Positions 56,263 through 64,000 of a DNA stretch of 64,000 nt are shown piece after piece; the first letter of the stretch is position 1, and each line of letters starts with the position of its first letter. The notes under the pieces are model-generated. The model was not told where the DNA came from. It saw only the letters and a list, made by a program, of their open reading frames with translations, and ran no database searches. This DNA is from Theristus sp. LFF4_11. Its lineage: Eukaryota > Nematoda > Chromadorea > Monhysterida > Xyalidae. The stretch lies in assembly GCA_030248135.1 (NCBI GenBank), contig JASANC010001779.1:1-64000 (forward strand). The letters run 5' to 3'. The position numbers and the translations under genes are program-made.

Positions 56263-58533
56263 AGTATACTACGATGTATTTTGAATTTTTTTGTGTCGGT
56301 GGAAATTATTTTTGTCATCTGGTTGTCGAATAGTATTTGTGGGCTTGTATTTTCTTCAAAAAAGATTTTTTTTCAAATAATCGGCCACAAGGTACAGTAA
56401 TAATCGCAGTACATTACAAAGTGCTTCAGGGGTTTTCTTCTGCTTTATTCCCAGAGATCGATTTCTCTGAACGACGCCTTTGAGCTTGTTCGACCCATGT
56501 GCTGTTTCTCAGTTACACAGTGGGCTTCTCCAGTTCATCGATCGATCATGGAGTAAACAACTCAGTGCCTTTTAAACTTATATTTTTAAACGTCTTACCA
56601 CCAAGCTTTTTTGTTGCAATTTGTTCCTGCATCAATACAGAAACCGCGTTTCAGAAAACAAAAAACATTGCTCGCTCTCTCCCACTCTCTGCGGAATTGA
56701 ACCGTTTCTTGAATGTTCTCCCGGAAATCTGTTATTGGGGCGGTTTCGCTCACAAAGAGATCATGTGGCGGACTCGTTTATAAAGAATTAAACAAACCAT
56801 TTCGATATGTGTCTTTTGTCAATATCTTTTCTCCCTGTGGGACCGGGCAAAGCGAAATTGAAGAGACAGTCAACCGGTCACGGTTTCTAATGTAGCCGCA
56901 AAAAGCAGTGTACTTTGTGTAAACTTATCATTATTTTGACTTCCTCAGTGATATGCTGGATGCTCTTTGCGCGACTAACAAGATAAATAAAAAAAAACGA
57001 AACTTCGCATTGTTCATATCCATTAGTTGCATGTTCTACATACGGCATGGTGAACAAGGCTTTCGAAAGAAAAAAAAACACCGTACGAGCTGTCAGCGAG
57101 CCTATAAAAAGTGAAAGGCAGTATTCGGCATATTCACATTCACATGTACACGAGTAAATAAAATAAAACAAATGCATGTACTTTGACATTTGTATATCGA
57201 GAACCCAACCCACGCTCGGAAACGTGTGACATCTGCCATGCACGCAGACAAAACGCTGCTGATTCATAATTTTGAAGTTCAGCGACATCATCTTGTTCTT
57301 TGTTGCGGATTTTTTTACTTAAGTCAAGTAAACTGCGCTATGTATGTACAATGAGCCACATGTATTTTTAAGGTTTTTTTTTCATACAGTGATCCTTGTT
57401 ACATGCATACAATGGGCAGTATGTAAACTAACCAAGTTTTTGAAGCCTAAAAACTAAAAAAAATCACTCTGCTATTTTTTTCAAAAAGCTTCGTGTTTCA
57501 AACGCACCCAGTTATTTTCGGTCATTTTCTGATAGCTTCCATTTTAGCCATACAAGATGTATTTTGATGTAAAACTGTCTGCGGTTAAAAATTTTTGCAT
57601 GCCACGGTTTTTTTGCTATTTTTCCTCTGAAGTCACCGAAAAATCTGTGAGATCGCAGACTTCACGTATTCACGTACTTTTACTCACGTTTTTAAATGTA
57701 ATTATAAAACACTTTTGTAAACTCTGGCATGAAAGAGAGCGGATTTTACGTTGTAAGCGAAGTAATTCAATTGTCGTCTTGTCGTTGAACCTCAGACCTT
57801 CTGATGATACACAAGTGTAGCCTCCAGATGAGACTAACAGCGTATTGGGTTTTCGTTGGAGTTCTTGAAATGGGTTGGTTTGAAGAATCACACAAGCGTG
57901 GAAGCTTCTGTAACACTGTTTCCACCGTGTTTGGGTCTCAAAACGATTTTGCTGCACAAAAATTCGCGATAACTTCTGGAAAGATAAAATGCGAAAAAAG
58001 AAAGCTAATCGGAAACTGTTTTTTTTTCTTGCGAAACCACAGTCTAGTGTAGTTGTAAAAAAAGTGTTTGTGGCTTGTCCACGCAAGGCGCATTTCAGGC
58101 CTAAACAAATGGTGTGCGAAGATTGACATCATTTCTTGACTGTTTGAACTGCGTTTTTCCAGAGGCCATATTTTGTGAGTATATTTGCTGAAGTCACATG
58201 ATGATGCTGATCGGAAACTGCACGTGACCAATTCATTATACACGTACACCAAATGTAAACTTCTTCTTGAACCACAACCTTGTTTTCAGCAGGACGATTC
58301 TGAAGAAGAACCACACAGCGCCGATACGATCACGGCAACTGATCGAAAAATACTATTGAGACGTTTTTGTGGTGCCGTGCGCGTTTGCGATGTCTGAATT
58401 GACAAAGAGACAGTGAATGCTCTCTTCAGTCAAATTCAAACCAGGATTCTTCTAAATCCAACGATACAATGTAATCGGGGTGGCGATGATTCAAGATATA
58501 GAGACAGATAGATCTTAAAAAACGATAGAACAG
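56263..58533. other. Intergenic region, no gene recognised
   Basis: AT-rich. Several frames of 80-138 codons overlap on opposite strands (for example at 56499-56783 and 57670-58086) but show neither domain motifs nor convincing splice structure. Confidence 0.45.
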
Positions 58534-58709
58534 ATGATATCGCGGCCACTGGCCGTGGCGCGTGCAGCTCCCACAACACCAACGTACCCAGATCAGTTGT
58601 CGTCGGCTGACGGGGCGTGCTTGTCCGGGGCGTTCATGGCAGCAACCACGTTGCAACGAGTCTACACGCATCGGCGTCAACAGAAAAAAGTATCAGTCGT
58701 CCCAAAAAG
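58534..58709 (+). CDS. Candidate first coding exon of an unknown gene
   Basis: ATG at 58534 opens a frame beginning MISRPLAVARAAPTTPTYPD and ending in the basic RRQQKKVSVVPK. It runs directly into a strong donor, AAAAAG|GTGAGC, at phase 2. GC content is higher than in the surroundings, as in other exons of this window. It could be the first exon of the K2P channel 4.1 kb downstream or of another gene; none of the acceptors I see before 62849 matches phase 2. Confidence 0.4.
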
Positions 58710-61700
58710 GTGAGCTGCTTTTAGCTTCTTTAATTTTTTTTATTTTTTTTCTTTCAACCATTGACCACTATCCAAACGTGCAATAATAAGAATGTGTGTT
58801 GTTTCTTCATGACGGTGTAAGACGCTAACTGGCTTTCAACGTTGCTTGATGTCGCATTACGTTTTATAAACCGACCGATATCATGTTTCATCTTATTTTT
58901 TATTTACATGGACGTCTGTGGATAACATAGTTTGAGGATACGTATTCTGAAACGGTGTAAAAGCGGCCGGAAACTACACCTGGCTAAGGCTAGTATACCA
59001 CAGTTTTCAACCCCGCAGCTGCTCGGAACGGTTGTTTCGCAACACGGCAATAAAAATTCAGAGGGCAGTATTTTTCTATTTTGTATTTATTTATGCGTTC
59101 GAAAGCGCGGATTCTGCTGCTCTTTTGCCATCGGAAACTGTGAATGTCCCACTACCGATGTAATGCCTTTTTCAAATATGTAACGCAGTCGAATTTGGAA
59201 AACAATGCGAGCATGGAAATAAAAATACTGCCTTTACCGTATAACGTGTTTGGTGTCTCGAACTGATGTCATTGGACACGATTGGCACGTAATTTCAACA
59301 AGGATATGTAGCAAATTTTATGTTAAGAAGCATCGAAACCTCATGCCTTTGGCGTGATCACTTTGAGAATCGTATCGAGAGACCGAATACCGTGTCCGCG
59401 TTTAGCAGCTGCGGACTGCACGTTATCGAACACGATTTATGTTCGCAACATTATCCCAACATTATGTTCCATTCGTTAGCTGCTTGAGTTTTAGAAGCCT
59501 TATTTGGAAATCCCCATTAACATTTTTTTTGTAAAACCGCAAAAGGACAACTGGAGTCTCATTGTCATTTGAATTGTGGCTTTTTGAAAGGAAGCCCATT
59601 TTGATCTTTCAACATCTTTATGACTCAACAAATGGCCCGGTCGCTAAGAACCAATAAAGTGCAGAAAAAAACACCGGAGTTTGGTTTCCTGTGCTTCGGC
59701 TACACGGCGCTGCGCTGAAGTCTCACAAAGGCAATTTGTTGTAAACAGTTGTTTTTGCAACGTAAACAATTTTGTCACATAAATATCTGTCTAAATCCAA
59801 ATATCTGTTTAACGTGTTTAACGCACGTGTCGTAAACGATGAAGAGAGCCGGGTAGATGGAAGGAGATTTTCAACGTCAGATTATCGCGCTGTTTTTTTA
59901 AACACAATCTTTGAAAGCATTATATGTCGCTGCGTTACGGCCACAACACCACGCGGGTAGTTTATTATATGTTCCGTGAGTTCTTTCAAAAGTTTATTTC
60001 TGAATAGGTCATAATAGAACTATTTTACACTATCCAAATGGCTAGTATTTTGGTTCTTGAAATACGGTATTCTACTGTGACGGGTCTCGACGCGAATTCA
60101 CGGTGTGCATATTTTGTGTAATACAATGCAGCTTTTTCGTCGCACCAAAACATTATTTTTTATCGTGAGTAAAAAAGACATCAGAATAGTGTTTTTACAA
60201 TCTACCCTGAATCACAAGGGCAGGTACCTTTGAATCGCGTCAAGACCCAACACAGCAGAGTTTGAGGGTTAAGGTTCATTGGTTTCGTAAGCGGCGTTGG
60301 TTCCGTGTTTTAGAATTTGTATGGCGTAGGCCACCTTGAAAATACATAATGCGCAAACCTTTTTCGTTTTTGTGTGGTGCGTCTCGCAGTTTACAAGTTG
60401 CTAAGTGTTACGGCATTTTTTTTCAGGTTTGTTTGCTAAGATTATGTTGAAAAGAGTTTTCCTGGGCAAAAAACACATTTTCAACGCTTTTGTGACAAAA
60501 ACACGCAAGTCACATGACGACCGAACAAAGTTGTCAAAAAGTGAAAAGCTGTCAGGTTTTTTCCACCTTCGCCGGTAGTGTGCGGCTGGCACATAATACG
60601 AAATTGAATTGCTAATAGCTTTTGCTGATCAATTTGCTGGGCATTTTACCCCAAACTCATGCTGTCGTCGGTGTAACAGCAATAGTTTTTTTTAAATAAA
60701 CAGGATGTTCTTTCAAATAATTGCAGTCGACTATGACTATGATGGTGCTCACAACCGCTGAACGCCGAAAGTTCACAATAGCAACCAGAAAAAATTGAAC
60801 GGATTGGGTGTATCTGATCGGCAAATCGATCAGGCCATCAAATTTCAGTTTTTCGGGGTGATTTTGTAGAAGTACCCCATGGAATGGAATGTTTCGTCAC
60901 TTTTCCTAATCCTCTATTGAAAAACGTAGTTTTTGTTCTAAGTAGGAGCCATTACTGCGTTAAACGCTGTGTGCATACATCATGAATTTCGATGAGTTTT
61001 TGACCGACACACAGTTCCGCATAATGCTTCTTGTTTTTCAAGTCACAAGCTTAACTTTCGACATTATAAGATAATCGATTAATTATTTTGTCGCCATCTT
61101 CAATCAACCTTTTGAGCAGCAGAAAACACGAAAAAAGTCCAGGGACAATGTGCAACACCAAGCCCGTTTCACGGTTTCGGCTGTCGCCTCAATCCATTAT
61201 GTGTGCCAGTGTTGGAGAACACACCCGCCAGCTACAACAAGTTTTTGGCATAATGTTTTTATGCGTTGATACTTTTAAACGTGTCGCGAAAGTCTTTCAC
61301 GGTTGATTAATTGAAACGCTTGCAAGGAAAAACGGTTAGCCTGCCACAAAAAACCGTTTAATGCACACAATTTTTGGACGATGGCTTTTGACTCATTATG
61401 TTTTGGGCTTTCTATCGGTTTCATCATTTCAGAAAACCGCAACATTTTCAATAATATACGCTAATGCAACTGACAGATTCTTTCAGCGTACATTCACATT
61501 TGATGGAGAGAGACAAAACAGTTGCATTTCCTGGTTTCCAAGTTTTGCTTTCCGGTTTCAAAAAGTCGCCAGAAAACATAACAGAAAAAGACTTGAGTGG
61601 CCATAAATTTAAATCAACTGTTTGCTTTGCATTCAACAACTTTTACACCAAATTGCTCTTGAGAGTTTCATGATGAAGTCATCAAAAAACGTTTTTCTGC

Positions 61701-62848
61701 TAAAACTTCAGCAAAATCTGAAGAATCTGAAAGAATGTAACGCAACACACTTTTTTTGACAATTCTGAATTTGTGGGTTCCGGCACAAAATGCAGTGCCA
61801 GCCATAATCAATGCGCAGTTTGTGTCGAGCTCGATGGAGCTCACAGCCCACACGAAATATAGAGGGGCTGGATTTAAGTGTACACATGCACACGCACACA
61901 AAGGAGCTCCAGAACTCTCGTAAGAAAAAAATAAAAAAATAGGGCGTGCGCGTGGTTCAGCCTATCGAACACACAGGGCTGCTGTGGAGCTCGCTCGCTT
62001 CTACACGTTGCTCATTAATTATGGCTGAAAGGTCCCACAAACTTAAAAAAAACACGCTATAAAACATCTTGCACATATTCGCTCTAAACATTGCGCGGCG
62101 GATGTGAAAATTATTGCACACTTCGCCCGCATTGTGCGTGCAGCGTTTAAAAATCGCGCCTTTGAAATATTGCGGCACTTTATTTTCAGTGGTCAGATTG
62201 GAGTGGATTTTTGAAGTTGTCTGTCTTTGATGACGTCGTCGTCTTTGAAATGTACACATATTCTGATGGTTCATCATAAAAAAAGTTCTCGTTTCCTTGG
62301 TGAGAAGCCTTTTGTTTAGTCTGATCTGTCCCTTGGTGGGTAACATATCACCTGCATCTATTGTGAGCTGTTGTTCTTTCTTCTGCTGAAGTTTTCGGAA
62401 AATTGTTACAGAGACAACGGGGGCTACTAAAACAGCTACTAAATAGCGTTTGTTATGTTATGAAACGTAAACCCAATTTAGTTGCTGTTTTACTGACCCG
62501 GTTTTCTTCAGTGGGCATGGGACCATATTGTTTGTTGTCCATCTGAAGAGCAAAAGACCAAAATCCACGCATTGCGCCAATCCACAGTTTTCTCACATTT
62601 TCCGTGGAAACCGTTTTTGTTTTCTCCATTGTCCCATTTTCAAAAATCACGTACTTTTCATAAATTTTTTTATCCCTCCCGCTCTCGAACATACACAGAG
62701 AACGAGCGACTCTATTGTAAGCGAAACGAGCGCGCGCCCACGCGCGGTGTCTCGCTAAAATGCCAGCAAACATTCCCGGAACGCAAGATGACCACCACCA
62801 CTCCATACAGCAGCAGCACAGCGCCAGTGGCAGGTCGTAGTAGCAAAA
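58710..62848. other. Long region without a recognised gene
   Basis: About 4.1 kb, AT-rich, no transposon of the families seen elsewhere. It may be the intron or upstream region of the K2P channel gene. Antisense frames near 62453-62965 overlap the channel exon and are shadows or chance. Confidence 0.5.
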
Positions 62849-63312
62849 ATGCGCTCGTGCAATCGTGCAACGGACGACGCGCGATACGGCGGCGGCGGGG
62901 GGCACGTGTTGCTTGCTGTCCGCACGGCACCACCAAGCGCCGCAACTCATCGCAACACCAGACACGATCGTAATAAGACCGACTCACTAGACCGCGACAC
63001 TGCCACTGATAATCTCGGCGCAAAACTCGGCCAAAGCTTCAGGAAGACGACGAAAGCGGTGAAACGACGCTCGCGATCGCTCTACCAACGGCTGAAGTTC
63101 AAGTACGCGGTGCCGTTCGCGCTACTGGTCGGCTACACGATCGCTGGCGCGTTCGTCTTCCTGTTGACCGAGCGTGCGTGGGACATCGAGAAGCGGCGCA
63201 CGTTCACGGCGCTCTTCAACGACTCGCGACGACAGCTGATCGAGCGCATCGTCGAGTTCGACCAGGACGTCGTCATTCGCAACTCGAGCACGCTCCGACG
63301 ACGCTACGCCAT
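62849..63312 (+). CDS. Two-pore-domain (TWK/K2P) potassium channel, first exon
   Basis: N-terminal part of a K2P leak channel subunit. The exon encodes 154 residues: a variable basic cytoplasmic N-terminus (KKTTKAVKRRSRS-like), then LKFKYAVPFALLVGYTIAGA and FVFLLTERAW (residues about 83-111), matching TM1 of TWK channels, and a charged extracellular cap helix region (EKRRTFTALFNDSRRQL) with NDS and NSS glycosylation sites. It ends at a strong donor GCCAT|GTGAGA, phase 2. The pore loops (TIGYG) are not in the window and must lie beyond the right edge. The frame stays open upstream of this ATG for about 60 bases, so an upstream exon is possible. Confidence 0.75.
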
Positions 63313-64000
63313 GTGAGATTATTGCAAGTATTATTGTTTTATTTTGATTCCGGGACTCAATGCGTTTGCACACGGGGATAGGGCCATGTTTCACGGAGTG
63401 CCAAATTATGCTGCCAGACCCTGCGCCGTGTGCTGACGTTTTAAGGGTTCGGTGAAGTTTTTCCTTAGGGCGGAAACTTTGTACCTCCGGTCTTCCTGAA
63501 ACGATAATAGTGCACGCAGTTTTCATGAAAAAACACGCAGTCGAACAGGTGTCCGGTGTCCCATGTGGTGTCCGGTCCAGTTTGCTCTCTTAGAAATATG
63601 TGCCAAAACATCACACTCGACGTTTTGGGACACTTTCATTTCTTGGACGCGGACACCGGACGGCCTGATCGAACGCTTTTTCAGCGCGTCAGAATCCCAA
63701 AACAGACAAATTGCAACAGAAATCATAAGTGTACATTGTAGTTTGGACTGAGTTCAGTATTTTGTAGTCTTTGTGTTGCGGGCGTTCATGACTTACGAGC
63801 CAAAACGTTCAGTTGTTCGACCGTTGCTCAAGCTTGTGGAACCAGAATGTGTTACAAAGAGTTCGTTGTTTTGGTTTGGGTTTGGTTTGTTGACATTGTT
63901 TTTTTTGTTTTGACTGTCGCTGTAAAACAGGCCAAAATCTAATAAAATATCATGGATTCTATCCCGAATCACTGCAGTGAAGCGGTGCAATGGTTTCTGA
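63313..64000. other. Intron of the K2P gene up to the window edge
   Basis: No following exon is seen: no pore signature or second membrane segment in any plus-strand frame. Probably intron 1 of the channel gene. Confidence 0.5.

Noticed and set aside
62453..62965. 170-codon minus-strand frame
   Set aside because: Opposite to the K2P first exon; Cys/Trp-rich translation with no domain and no splice support.

Overview
This is a window of a eukaryotic, animal (metazoan) nuclear genome. Genes are split by many GT-AG introns with T-rich acceptors, intergenic DNA is long, and the gene set is animal: a Rab GTPase, a two-pore K+ channel, 7TM receptors, a C-type lectin with EGF-like and PAN-like parts, a retinol-dehydrogenase-type SDR and a Thr-rich membrane mucin. 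The receptor types, the TTTNCAG-like acceptors and a degenerate TTAGG/TTAGGC-like tract fit a nematode or another ecdysozoan. I cannot name the species.

Layout. 1-3445: no clear gene. 3446-4773 (-): divergent Rab, 3 exons visible. 6523-9476 (+): 3' part of a zinc-finger/coiled-coil regulator, 5 exons. 9680-14640: nested transposons and satellites. 15913-18122 (+): mucin-like membrane protein. 18192-23050: C-rich TA-flanked element and a GATA/poly-C palindrome cluster. 23542-29771 (+): complete 8-exon SDR gene of 342 codons, with two related TA-flanked elements in introns 5 and 6. 30375-32980 (+): Kelch-repeat coding sequence split by a large composite repeat. 34023-37112: 3.1-kb fold-back element. 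39147-44057 (+): secreted C-type lectin, 6 exons. 45260-46306 (-): intronless 7TM receptor. 46945-48710 and 53070-56262: two more composite repeats. 49566-49763 (-): receptor N-terminal fragment. 50037-50986: CAGGG-ended element. 58534-58709 (+): candidate first exon. 62849-63312 (+): first exon of a K2P channel that runs past the right edge.

The genes are individually regulated animal genes, not an operon or pathway. The most unusual content is the repeat layer. One composite family appears four times. It combines a GC-rich 5' hairpin, a satellite with 118/170-bp spacing, a 149-bp satellite and a 0.9-1.1 kb terminal inverted-repeat module. One copy sits inside the Kelch reading frame. The frame fixes its boundaries (TA target), and GT...AG signals lie at its edges such that splicing would keep the frame. 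Two smaller families have paralogous empty sites inside this same window, which show TA target duplication directly. Two introns, one in the Rab gene and one in the SDR gene, need GC donors to keep frame.

All exon joins come from reading frames, splice signals and phase agreement. None is supported by transcripts here.
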